This document shows positions 6,574 to 14,027 of a DNA stretch of 52,225 nt, one piece after another. The position numbers were made by a program, and so were the translations under genes. The number at the start of each line of letters is the position of its first letter. Position 1 is the first letter of the stretch. Under the pieces are notes generated by a model. The model saw nothing but the letters and a program-made list of their open reading frames with translations. It had not been told where the DNA came from and ran no database searches. Origin of the DNA: Candidatus Baltobacteraceae bacterium (GTDB lineage: Bacteria; Vulcanimicrobiota; Vulcanimicrobiia; Vulcanimicrobiales; Vulcanimicrobiaceae); contig DATJTX010000017.1 in NCBI GenBank assembly GCA_035502855.1, positions 1 through 52,225 of the forward strand, in the 5' to 3' direction.

Positions 6574-7802
6574 TCGAAGCAGTCTGGGGGATCGAGTCCC
6601 CCAGACTGATCGCCGCGCTGACGCGCGTCGTTCGCGATGTCGGCCTGGCCGAGGAACTCGCGCAGGATGCGTTTGTGGCCGCGCTCGTGCAATGGCCGCA
6701 GGAAGGCGTTCCGCGCAATCCGGGTGCGTGGCTGATGTCGGTCGCAAAACGGCGCGCGATCGATCGCTTCCGCCGTGAGAAAACGATGGAGCGCAAGCAC
6801 GAGCAGATCGGCCGCGAGGCCGCTGCGTCCTTGGAATATGAACCGGACTTCGCGGCGCTCGAGGAAGAGGTCCCCGACGATCTCTTGCGCTTGATGTTCA
6901 TCGCCTGCCACCCCGTGCTCTCGAAAGAAGCGCGCGTCGCGTTGACCCTGCGTCTACTCGGCGGCCTTACCACGCCCGAGATCGCACGCGCATTTCTGAC
7001 CTCCGAAGCGACGATCGCGCAGCGCATCGTGCGCGCCAAACGCACGCTCTCCGAAGCGCACGTGCCGTTCGAGGTTCCCGACGCGGCCGAACGCGCGCAG
7101 CGGCTCGGGGCCGTGCTCGAAGTCATCTACCTTGTTTTCAACGAGGGGTATTCCGCGTCTGCCGGCGAGGACATCGTGCGGCCGGCGCTCGCACAGGAAG
7201 CGATGCGCCTCGGCCGCATGCTCGCCGAGCTCGCCCCGGATGAATCCGAAGTGCACGGACTCGCGGCGCTGATGCAGATCCAGGCCTCACGCATGAAGGC
7301 GCGCGTCGGACCGTCCGGCGAGCACGTCCTCTTGCTCGATCAAGATCGCGGCCGGTGGGATCACATCCTGATCGCGCGCGGTCTGGCTGCGCTCGAACGC
7401 GCGGAACGCCTCGGGGCTTCGCTCGGTCCGTACACGTTGCAGGCCGCGATCGCCGCGTGCCATGCGCGGGCGCGGACCGCGCAGGAAACCGACTGGAAAC
7501 GCATTACGGCGCTCTACGACGCGTTGGCCCAACTCGCGCCGACCCCGGTCGTCGAGTTGAATCGCGCGGTCGCGATCGGCATGGCCTTCGGTCCCGCGGC
7601 CGGGCTCGAGTTGGTCGACGCGCTGACGAGCGAGCCGGCGCTTCGCTCCTACCATCTTCTGCCCAGCGTTCGGGGCGATCTGCTCGAAAAGCTCCAACGA
7701 TTCAGCGAGGCGGCGGATGCGTTCGAGCGCGCCGCCTCGCTCGCGCAGAACACGCGCGATCGCGAACTTTTGCTGCGGCGCGCGGCCCGCTGTCGATTTT
7801 GA
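6540..7802 (+). CDS. ECF42-type RNA polymerase sigma factor with C-terminal TPR-like domain
   Basis: 420 residues from GTG 6540, overlapping the YCII gene by 34 bases. Residues about 20-90 form sigma region 2 (LIAALTRVVRDVGLAEELAQDAFV, GAWLMSVAKRRAIDRFRRE). Region 4 follows (ALTLRLLGGLTTPEIARAFLTSEATIAQRIVRAKRTL). The last 200 residues carry the DUF6596/TPR-like extension (VYLVFNEGYSAS, LIARGLAALERAERLG, TPVVELNRAVAIGMAFGP). No anti-sigma gene is adjacent; in ECF42 factors the C-terminal extension is thought to take that role. Targets are usually the neighbouring DGPF genes. Confidence 0.93.
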   Translation: MHDSRTRGHAIIEAVWGIESPRLIAALTRVVRDVGLAEELAQDAFVAALVQWPQEGVPRNPGAWLMSVAKRRAIDRFRREKTMERKHEQIGREAAASLEYEPDFAALEEEVPDDLLRLMFIACHPVLSKEARVALTLRLLGGLTTPEIARAFLTSEATIAQRIVRAKRTLSEAHVPFEVPDAAERAQRLGAVLEVIYLVFNEGYSASAGEDIVRPALAQEAMRLGRMLAELAPDESEVHGLAALMQIQASRMKARVGPSGEHVLLLDQDRGRWDHILIARGLAALERAERLGASLGPYTLQAAIAACHARARTAQETDWKRITALYDALAQLAPTPVVELNRAVAIGMAFGPAAGLELVDALTSEPALRSYHLLPSVRGDLLEKLQRFSEAADAFERAASLAQNTRDRELLLRRAARCRF

Positions 7803-7821
7803 CTACGTTCATGCAATGTCT

Positions 7822-8064
7822 CTAACGCGATTCGACGGCTTGCAAGCGGGACTCGACGCCTTCCATTCGTGTTTCAAGCCTTCCTAAGCGCCGCTCGATC
7901 GCATCAAACCTGCGATCGTGCTCATCGAAACGCCGATCGTGCTCATCGAAACGCCGATCGTGCCTGGCCAAGTGCTCGTCGACGCGATCGAAGCGCACTT
8001 CGACAGCGGCTCGAAAGTCGAGCAAGGCATCCAGGACGTCGCGGGTCGTCGGCTGGTCATCCAT
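7822..8064 (-). CDS. Short coiled-coil protein with heptad repeats
   Basis: 80 residues, highly charged, with three near-identical heptads (RRFDEHD) in residues about 37-55 and a helical tail LGRLETRMEGVESRLQAVESR. No membrane segment or catalytic motif. Similar short coiled-coil proteins are common in bacteria; I cannot name a function. It ends 19 bases past the convergent sigma gene and lies downstream of purD and a small membrane protein gene on the same strand. Confidence 0.6.
   Translation of the reverse strand: MDDQPTTRDVLDALLDFRAAVEVRFDRVDEHLARHDRRFDEHDRRFDEHDRRFDAIERRLGRLETRMEGVESRLQAVESR
7913..7970. repeat. 21-bp tandem repeat encoding heptads
   Basis: The unit CGATCGTGCTCATCGAAACGC occurs at 7913-7933 and 7934-7954, with a partial third unit from 7955. 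It lies inside the coiled-coil gene and encodes the RRFDEHD heptad, so copy number can change without a frameshift. Confidence 0.85.
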
Positions 8065-8073
8065 GCGTGAAGC

Positions 8074-8484
8074 CTAGCGTACCACGGCGAGCAATACCAG
8101 CGTCGCGAGCGTCGTGAGATGCAGGAGCAAATGCAGCGTGTTCGGCGTCACGCTCTTGCGGCGTCCCCGCTGTGACGGGAGGAGATACGGTATCCACCAC
8201 GCCTGGACTTGGCCGAGGAAGAACGCGCCGTAGCTGATCCACAGCCACGCATAGAGCCAGCCCGGGTACGGCGTGTAGCGATAGAACGCGCTGCACACGA
8301 GGCCGAAGGCAAACGGCAATGTTTGCAGTGCGGTCACCGTCACCAGTTGGGTCAGTGTCCGTTCCGGACGCATCGTCCGCACGCGATTGAAACGCCCGAG
8401 CGGAAGCCAATCCTGCAGCGCAAGAATGGTCACGTTCAACCCCTGCAGTGCGAGCAAGAGATCTCGCACGACCGCCCCGTTCAT
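8074..8484 (-). CDS. Small multi-pass membrane protein of unknown function
   Basis: 136 residues from ATG 8484, which overlaps the purD stop (ATGA). Hydrophobic segments are at about residues 7-25, 46-66, 75-97 and 117-134, with aromatic-rich stretches (YRYTPYPGWLYAWLWISYGAFF). I recognise no family. The overlap implies co-translation with purD. Confidence 0.7.
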   Translation of the reverse strand: MNGAVVRDLLLALQGLNVTILALQDWLPLGRFNRVRTMRPERTLTQLVTVTALQTLPFAFGLVCSAFYRYTPYPGWLYAWLWISYGAFFLGQVQAWWIPYLLPSQRGRRKSVTPNTLHLLLHLTTLATLVLLAVVR

Positions 8485-9752
8485 CAGACGCGCGCGATGT
8501 CGGTTCGATAGGTGAGGCCGGTCGTGCCGATGCGGCCGGCCAGCGCGCGCACCGCTTCGTAGGAACGCACCCGCGCGCTTGACAGATCGTCGCCCAGCGC
8601 GGTAACCGTGAGCACGCGTCCGCCGCTGCTGCGCACGCGTCCGTCGGCGAGCGAACTGCCGCCCCAAAACACGTGCACGCCCTCGCCCAGCGCAACGTCG
8701 GGATTCAATCCGGGAAGCGGCGTGCTGCTGCGCGGATAGTCGCCGGTCGCGAGCACGACGCCGACACAATGCTGCTCGGAAAGCGAGGTAAGACTCAAAT
8801 CCATCGCTCCATCGGCACACGAACGCAACAAGCCGGCGAAATCGCCGCGGATCCGCGGCATCAGCACCTGCGTTTCGGGATCGCCGAACCGTGCGTTGAA
8901 CTCGATGACGTAGGGTCCCTCGGCCGTCCACATCAGGCCGCAATAGAGCACGCCGATGTATTGCTCGCTCTCGGCCAGCAAACCGCGCAAGACCGGCGAG
9001 AGAATGCGCTCGCGTACCGCATCGAAGAGGTCGTCGGGAAAACCGTGGGGCGGCGAATACGCGCCCATGCCGCCGGTGTTGGGACCGGTATCGCCGTCGC
9101 CGGCGCGTTTGTAGTCGCAGGCAGCGGCGAGCGGAACCATTGCGCGTCCGTCGGCTAGCGCGAAAACGCTCACTTCTCGACCTTCCAGTCGCTCCTCGAG
9201 CAGCAGATCGCTCCCGCCGCCCGGAACTTTGTTCTTGCCGTACCACTCGGCGACGACGGCGCGTGCATCGTCGATACGCTCACACACCACCACGCCCTTG
9301 CCGGCGGCGAGGCCGTCGGCTTTCACCACGACGCCGTCACCCGACCAATCGTCGAGTGCGCCGTTCGCATTGGAAAGCGAATGGACGACCACGGCGCGCG
9401 CGGTCGGCACGCCATGCCGCTGCATGAAGCGTTTGGAAAAAACCTTGCTCGACTCGAGCCGTCCGCCCGAGCGATTCGGTCCGAACACGAGCACGCCCGC
9501 GTCGCGCAAACGGTCGCCGACGCCTGCCGCGATCGCCGACTCCGGACCGAGCACCACCAGATCGATCTCCTCCGCCTGCACGCGCTCGACGATCGCCTTG
9601 CCGTCGGTCGCGGCGATTTCCCAATTCACGCCGCGCGAGGCCGTGCCCACGTTTCCCGGCGCGGCAAAGACCGCACTGCACGACGGCGACTGCGCCAGCC
9701 GCCACGCGAGCGCATCCTCACGCGCGCCATTGCCGACCACGAGAATTCTCAA
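8484..9752 (-). CDS. purD: Phosphoribosylamine-glycine ligase (GAR synthetase)
   Basis: Second step of de novo purine synthesis: phosphoribosylamine + glycine + ATP to GAR. ATP-grasp enzyme with N-terminal RILVVGNGAREDALAW, ATP-grasp segments SKVFSKRFMQRHGVPTA, VVVKADGLAAGKGVVVC, GPNTGGMGAYSPP, and YVIEFNARFGDPETQVLMPR. About 422 residues, normal length. TTG 9752 is preferred because GGGG lies 6 bases upstream and TTGA overlaps the stop of the PIN-like gene; GTG 9764 is the alternative and would add 4 residues. It is separated from guaA by two lower-GC genes. Confidence 0.95.
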   Translation of the reverse strand: MRILVVGNGAREDALAWRLAQSPSCSAVFAAPGNVGTASRGVNWEIAATDGKAIVERVQAEEIDLVVLGPESAIAAGVGDRLRDAGVLVFGPNRSGGRLESSKVFSKRFMQRHGVPTARAVVVHSLSNANGALDDWSGDGVVVKADGLAAGKGVVVCERIDDARAVVAEWYGKNKVPGGGSDLLLEERLEGREVSVFALADGRAMVPLAAACDYKRAGDGDTGPNTGGMGAYSPPHGFPDDLFDAVRERILSPVLRGLLAESEQYIGVLYCGLMWTAEGPYVIEFNARFGDPETQVLMPRIRGDFAGLLRSCADGAMDLSLTSLSEQHCVGVVLATGDYPRSSTPLPGLNPDVALGEGVHVFWGGSSLADGRVRSSGGRVLTVTALGDDLSSARVRSYEAVRALAGRIGTTGLTYRTDIARV

Positions 9753-10330
9753 AGTTGACCCCACGCAAGGCAGACTTCAATCCCATCCAACATCGTTACG
9801 CCTGCCCTTTGCATTGCCGCAATCAGGGTAGGTTGCTTCAGTTTTTCATCCTCCGAGAAAAAAGCCATACGATCACTCGGCGTTTCCTCGGCATCTTGAA
9901 TCACAGATGCTGCGATCATATCGTCAGTGGGATCCGAGAGGTAGCTGTGAAGAGATCTTTCCAGCACGGCTGGGCTCGATAACACCAATCGTGCACGCGA
10001 AGCCAAGCCGCGTATCGCGTTCATTAGTCGGCGTTCTGATTGGTCCAGGTAGTCCGTGAGGGCGCTGTCCGCCGCGGCAAGCGTTCGCGCGAATTTCTGG
10101 GCGTGAGTATCGGGATCGCGGCCAACGTCATTGATCTCACGCGGGAACGGGTCCCTGAGATTGAGCTTCGCCGCCTTTATACTCTTGAACGCGCTGTGGG
10201 CTTCCATGAAACAAGCCAACGGAATAGCAAGCTCCACGTGGACCGGTAGGTCCAGCAGCTCTCTGGCTCTAGGTGTCCGTCCGGTCGCGACACTCATGAG
10301 CAGATTCGTTTCGACATAGATTCTCGTCAA
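9749..10330 (-). CDS. PIN-domain-like protein (putative nuclease/toxin)
   Basis: 193 residues beginning MTRIYVETNLLMSVATGR, where the first acidic position of PIN domains (usually D.N or ETN) is visible. A central IPLACFMEAHSAF supplies the usual conserved glutamate, and DDMIAASVIQDAE plus MAFFSEDEKL supply later acidic positions. PIN proteins are Mg2+-dependent RNases, often toxins. The start overlaps the stop of the PD-(D/E)XK-like gene by 4 bases, so the two are co-translated. Sequence is less GC-rich than purD and guaA on either side, suggesting acquisition. Confidence 0.65.
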   Translation of the reverse strand: MTRIYVETNLLMSVATGRTPRARELLDLPVHVELAIPLACFMEAHSAFKSIKAAKLNLRDPFPREINDVGRDPDTHAQKFARTLAAADSALTDYLDQSERRLMNAIRGLASRARLVLSSPAVLERSLHSYLSDPTDDMIAASVIQDAEETPSDRMAFFSEDEKLKQPTLIAAMQRAGVTMLDGIEVCLAWGQL

Positions 10331-10767
10331 GGAACCGCTTCCGCACGAACGCCGGCAGTATTCAACAGGTCGACGATGTCCGGATCGAGCTCATCGCTTC
10401 CCGGAGGTTTCGCTTCCTTCCAGTGAATCGCGAGATCCCGCAGCCACGCCATTGTCATCCCCGACATGAGAAATTCGCTCATCGTCCCCGTGTGCTCAAC
10501 GCCGATGTAGGGTTTCAATATCTCGCGTGTTCGAAATTGTCGCAACAGTCGAGGTTCGGGCGAGTCCTCCTCGTAAAAGCGCATCCAGTCGTTGTCCACC
10601 AGTACATAGTAGACAGTCCTCGGTTTTCCGAGGCTCTCGGCATACGAGCGCAATTGTTGCATGAAAAACGGCCGATCGGCGTCGGCGATGGAGCTCTTCA
10701 CTTCCACCACCAACAACCGTGAGGTTGCGCGATCCTCCGAGACGAGGTCGGGCTTAATCATAGCCAC
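10327..10767 (-). CDS. PD-(D/E)XK nuclease-like protein
   Basis: 146 residues from GTG 10767; AAGGAG precedes it, and an ATG two codons on is also possible. The N-terminal KPDLVSEDRATSRLLVVEVKSS has the D...ExK pattern of the PD-(D/E)XK fold used by restriction-like nucleases. The rest (MQQLRSYAESLGKPRTVYYVLVD) fits the same fold. Paired with a PIN-like gene by a 4-base overlap. Possible roles are a two-gene toxin, defence or DNA/RNA-processing unit; the sequence does not decide between them. Confidence 0.6.
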   Translation of the reverse strand: MAMIKPDLVSEDRATSRLLVVEVKSSIADADRPFFMQQLRSYAESLGKPRTVYYVLVDNDWMRFYEEDSPEPRLLRQFRTREILKPYIGVEHTGTMSEFLMSGMTMAWLRDLAIHWKEAKPPGSDELDPDIVDLLNTAGVRAEAVP

Positions 10768-10803
10768 ATCGCTCCTTCTGCTTCAAAGGCCGCGGACGGC
10801 AAC

Positions 10804-12342
10804 CTATTCCCACTCCACCGTGGCGGGGGGTTTGGAGGTGATGTCGTACGCAACCCGATTCACGCCTTGTACTTCGTTGACGATGCGCGTCGAGATGCGC
10901 TCGAGCAACTCGTGCGGCAGGCGCGCCCAGTCCGCGGTCATGCCGTCCTCGCTCGTGATCGCGCGCACCGCGACGAGGTTCGCGTAGGTGCGCCCGTCGC
11001 CCATGACCCCGACGCTGCGTACGGGAGTGAGCACGGCGAAGTACTGCCAAGGGTGCGGTTCGAGCCCTTTCGCGTTATCGATCTCTTCGCGCACGATCGC
11101 ATCGGCATCGCGCACGATCTCCAGACGATCCGGGGTAACGTCGCCGATGATCCGCACCGCAAGCCCCGGCCCCGGAAACGGCTGGCGCTGTACGATTCGT
11201 TCGGGCAGTCCGAGCACGCGCCCGAGCGCGCGCACTTCGTCCTTGAAGAGCGAGCGCAGCGGTTCGATGAGCTTGAAATTCATGTGCTCCGGCAGACCGC
11301 CGACGTTGTGATGTGATTTGATCTTGTGCCCGGCTTTGCTATCCGGTGTTTTCGACTCTACCACGTCGGGGTAGAGCGTGCCCTGGACGAGGAATTTCAC
11401 ACCCGGAAGTTTGGCGGCTTCTTCTTCGAAGACCGCGATGAACTCGTGACCGATGATGATCCGTTTGCGTTCGGGATCTTCGACGCCGGCGAGCTGCTCG
11501 AGAAAGCGCGCGCGCGCGTCGATCGAGATCACCTTCAGGTGCATCACGTCACGAAATGCCGCGAGAACTCCCTGCGCTTCGCCTTTACGCAACAAGCCGT
11601 GATCGACGAAGACGCAGGTGAGCTGTTCGCCGATCGCACGCGAGACGAGTGTCGCCGCCACGGCCGAATCGACGCCGCCGGAAAGGGCGCAGATGACCTT
11701 GTCGCGCCCGACCTTCGCACGGATCTCCGCGATCGCCGTATCCACGAAGGATTCCATCTTCCAGTCGTCGCGCAAACCCGCGACGCGGTGCAGGAAGTTC
11801 GCCAGGATCGCGGTTCCGTGCTGCGTGTGCACGACCTCGGGATGAAACTGCGTGCCGTAGATCTTGCGCTGCGCATCGCCCATCACCGCGACCTTGCAGC
11901 GAGGCGTCGAACCCAGCGGCTCGAAACCCGGCGGCAGTTCGACGACCGAATCGCCGTGCGACATCCAGACGCGCAGCTGCGCAGGCACGCCGTGCCAAAA
12001 CGGCGACGACGCGTCTTCGATCGAGAGCGTCGCCGGCCCGTACTCGGCATGTTCCAGTTTGACCAGCTTGGCGCCCAAGTGGCGCGCCACGAGTTGCATG
12101 CCGTAGCAAATCCCCAGAATGGGAAGTCCGCTGCGCAAGATCGCCGGATCCATATCCGGCGCGCCCTGAACCAAGGTGCTCTCGGGACCGCCCGAGAGAA
12201 TGATCGCGCTCGGACCGCGAGCCGATAGCTCCTGCCACGAGATGTCGTAGGGAACGATCTCGCAATAGACACCCAGCTCGCGCGTACGGCGCGCAATCAG
12301 CTGACTGTATTGCGCGCCGAAGTCGAGGATGAAAACCGTCAC
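10804..12342 (-). CDS. guaA: GMP synthase (glutamine-hydrolysing)
   Basis: Converts XMP to GMP with glutamine and ATP. 512 residues, full length. The class I glutaminase domain has GICYGMQL with its nucleophilic cysteine near residue 78 and [11 protein letters not shown]. The ATP-pyrophosphatase domain has the P-loop [12 protein letters not shown] near residue 225, and the C-terminal dimerisation domain ends [13 protein letters not shown]. It lies 11 bases downstream of tpx on the same strand and upstream of the PD-(D/E)XK/PIN pair. Confidence 0.97.
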   Translation of the reverse strand: MTVFILDFGAQYSQLIARRTRELGVYCEIVPYDISWQELSARGPSAIILSGGPESTLVQGAPDMDPAILRSGLPILGICYGMQLVARHLGAKLVKLEHAEYGPATLSIEDASSPFWHGVPAQLRVWMSHGDSVVELPPGFEPLGSTPRCKVAVMGDAQRKIYGTQFHPEVVHTQHGTAILANFLHRVAGLRDDWKMESFVDTAIAEIRAKVGRDKVICALSGGVDSAVAATLVSRAIGEQLTCVFVDHGLLRKGEAQGVLAAFRDVMHLKVISIDARARFLEQLAGVEDPERKRIIIGHEFIAVFEEEAAKLPGVKFLVQGTLYPDVVESKTPDSKAGHKIKSHHNVGGLPEHMNFKLIEPLRSLFKDEVRALGRVLGLPERIVQRQPFPGPGLAVRIIGDVTPDRLEIVRDADAIVREEIDNAKGLEPHPWQYFAVLTPVRSVGVMGDGRTYANLVAVRAITSEDGMTADWARLPHELLERISTRIVNEVQGVNRVAYDITSKPPATVEWE

Positions 12343-12353
12343 GTCGTCGTGGG

Positions 12354-12893
12354 TTATGTCGCTATCGCGCGCGCCGCCGCGAACGTCGCCTCGTAATCCG
12401 GTTCCTGACTGATCTCCGGCACGATTTCGACGTAGTGGATTTTGCGGTCCGGGCCGATCAGGAAGTTCGAGCGCATCAGCAGCCCGGTCTCCTTGATCCG
12501 CACGCCGTAGGCGTACCCGAAACTGTGATCGCGATAGTCGGAGAGAACGTCGATATTGAAGTTGCCTTCCGCTCCCGACCAGCGCGTCATCGCAAACGGC
12601 AAATCCACGCTCACGATGTATGGTTTCACACTAGCCGGCAGTTCGCTCAGCCGCTGGTTGAATTTGCGCGATTCGATCGAGCACGTTGGTGTGTCGAGTG
12701 AGGGAACGACGATCAGCAGCACCGCGCGCTTGCCGTGGTCGGTCAGATCGTCGAGCGTTTTGATCGAAAGATCGGCGGCCGACAGGTGAACTTCCGGCGC
12801 GGTGTCGCCGGTGTTGAGTTGGGGCCCCAAGAGTGTTAACGGGTTCCCGCGCCCGGTGACGATGCCGGGTCGTTCGATCGTTTGCGTTGCCAT
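12354..12893 (-). CDS. tpx: Thiol peroxidase (Tpx), single-cysteine variant
   Basis: Peroxiredoxin of the Tpx type, 179 residues, reducing hydroperoxides. The peroxidatic cysteine is C71 in [19 protein letters not shown]. The segment that in E. coli reads RFCGAEG, holding the resolving cysteine, reads RWSGAEG here. C71 is the only cysteine in the protein, so the usual intramolecular disulfide cannot form. It would have to work as a one-Cys enzyme, using an external thiol. The rest ([21 protein letters not shown]) is canonical. Confidence 0.93.
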   Translation of the reverse strand: MATQTIERPGIVTGRGNPLTLLGPQLNTGDTAPEVHLSAADLSIKTLDDLTDHGKRAVLLIVVPSLDTPTCSIESRKFNQRLSELPASVKPYIVSVDLPFAMTRWSGAEGNFNIDVLSDYRDHSFGYAYGVRIKETGLLMRSNFLIGPDRKIHYVEIVPEISQEPDYEATFAAARAIAT

Positions 12894-12932
12894 AGCTACC
12901 TCCGCAGGCGCATGGCATTCGCAGCAAATGAG

Positions 12933-12961
12933 AAAAGGCCCGCCCTGTTCAGGCGAGCCCT
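12933..12961 (-). terminator. Intrinsic terminator of the zinc-ribbon gene
   Basis: On the minus strand GGCTCGCC pairs with GGCGGGCC (one G-U) across a TGAACAG loop, followed by TTTTCTC. It lies downstream of the zinc-ribbon gene at 13061-13381 and before tpx. Confidence 0.65.
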
Positions 12962-12978
12962 TTCTTAATGATTCCTCT

Positions 12979-13066
12979 CGGTAGTTTTCGTCTAGTTAGG
13001 CGCTCGAAGCCGAAGTGTGCACTAGCACATGAGGCTTCGAGCAACGACACTAGACGGAAACTAGCG
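12979..13066. repeat. 88-bp imperfect palindrome
   Basis: Nested inverted arms: CGTCTAGT (12989-12996)/ACTAGACG (13049-13056), with outer extension to 12979/13066; GCTCGAAGCC (13002-13011)/GGCTTCGAGC (13033-13042); and an apex TGTGC-acta-GCACA (13016-13029). It touches the zinc-ribbon stop codon and precedes the terminator. Could be a mRNA 3'-end structure, a REP/MITE-type element, or a protein-binding site. No second copy was seen in the window. Confidence 0.8.
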
Positions 13067-13381
13067 GTATGAAGGGCGGCTTTGGAAGCAGTCGCGGCAA
13101 TACACCGGCTTGTCGCCGCGCGGTTGGAACGGCACTTCGGCCACGCCGCCGCACTGGCTGCACGTCGCGCGGAACATCTCGCGCTGACCGCCGCCGCCGC
13201 CGCCCGAACGGGCGCCGCCGCCGCGGCTTCCGCCGCCGGCTGCTTTGCGGGCCGCCCGGCAATCCGGGCAACGATTCGGCTTATTGGCAAAGCCCTTCAT
13301 GGCGAAGAACTCTTGCTCGCCGGCAGAAAACGTGAACTGGCGCGAACAATCAACGCAGTTCAGATACTCATCTTGATACAT
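13061..13381 (-). CDS. Zinc-ribbon protein (CxxC..CxxC), glycine-rich linker
   Basis: 106 residues. The first zinc ribbon is LNCVDCSRQFTFSAGEQEFF...NRCPDCR (residues about 8-42), matching the probable zinc-ribbon domain family. A glycine/serine-rich linker (about 47-67) leads to a second ribbon ATCSQCGGVAEVPF...PVYCRDCF. Start follows AGGAG. A paralogue is at 30956-31255. Small proteins of this type have no assigned function; nucleic-acid binding is a reasonable guess only. Confidence 0.85.
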   Translation of the reverse strand: MYQDEYLNCVDCSRQFTFSAGEQEFFAMKGFANKPNRCPDCRAARKAAGGGSRGGGARSGGGGGGQREMFRATCSQCGGVAEVPFQPRGDKPVYCRDCFQSRPSYR

Positions 13382-13556
13382 GGATAAACGAGGACTCCTC
13401 GGAAAATTGTGGTTTTGTTCTCGGAATCGACTCGTTTAGCCCAACATGGGAACCAGACCGCGCGAAACCTAGACCGGACCAGCCTACCATGCCCGGCCCA
13501 AAATCACAACCGTCCCTGCGGCAAGTGTCGCAGCGCTGGAGCGAGAAAGCGCCGGA

Positions 13557-14021
13557 ATGGAAGCACACGATCGGCTCACCTCGGCCGAGCTCTTAACGTT
13601 GCTCGAAATTCCCGCAGATGGGCGGATTTTGACCTTCGGCGCCTCGACGGCAAATTTTGCGCTCGAGATCGCCAAGCTCCGTCCCGACGTTCTGATCGTC
13701 GTGTGCGATACCGAGTCCGAGACCACCACCGCCGTCGCCGACCGTGCCGTCGAGGAGCACCTCGAAAACCTGATCGTGGGGGATACGCCGGCCGGTCCAC
13801 TGGTCGACCGTGCCCTCTGCGTCGACAAACTGGGCGAGGTCGCGCCGACGCACTTGATGACGATCCGCTCGGCGATGCTGCCCGGCGGATACGCGATCTT
13901 CGTCGAGTCCAAGGCGCCCAAGCCCGAGCCGCTCACCGAGAAGCTTCAGGCAGTCGGCTACAACGTCGCCGACACGCTCGAAGGCGCGTTGCCCGGCTCG
14001 ACCGTGATCCGCGCCCGATGA
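13557..14021 (+). CDS. Degenerate SAM-methyltransferase-like protein
   Basis: 154 residues. RILTFGASTANFALEIAKLRPD at about residue 23 resembles the Rossmann GxGxG motif I of class I methyltransferases but with the glycines reduced (FGASTAN). VLIVVCDTESE looks like the motif II acidic strand end, and MLPGGYAIFVE like the late strand. The protein is short and the cofactor loop is weak, so catalysis is doubtful. It converges on the PurP-like gene 6 bases away. Confidence 0.55.
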   Translation: MEAHDRLTSAELLTLLEIPADGRILTFGASTANFALEIAKLRPDVLIVVCDTESETTTAVADRAVEEHLENLIVGDTPAGPLVDRALCVDKLGEVAPTHLMTIRSAMLPGGYAIFVESKAPKPEPLTEKLQAVGYNVADTLEGALPGSTVIRAR

Positions 14022-14027
14022 CCTCGC

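Noticed and set aside
7913-7970. CRISPR-like short repeats
   Set aside because: Units are directly adjacent without spacers and encode in-frame heptads of a coiled-coil protein.
10867-12228. Long plus-strand ORFs opposite guaA, and similar ones opposite other genes
   Set aside because: They are mirror frames of GC-rich genes with strong motifs on the minus strand; no ribosome sites or family features.
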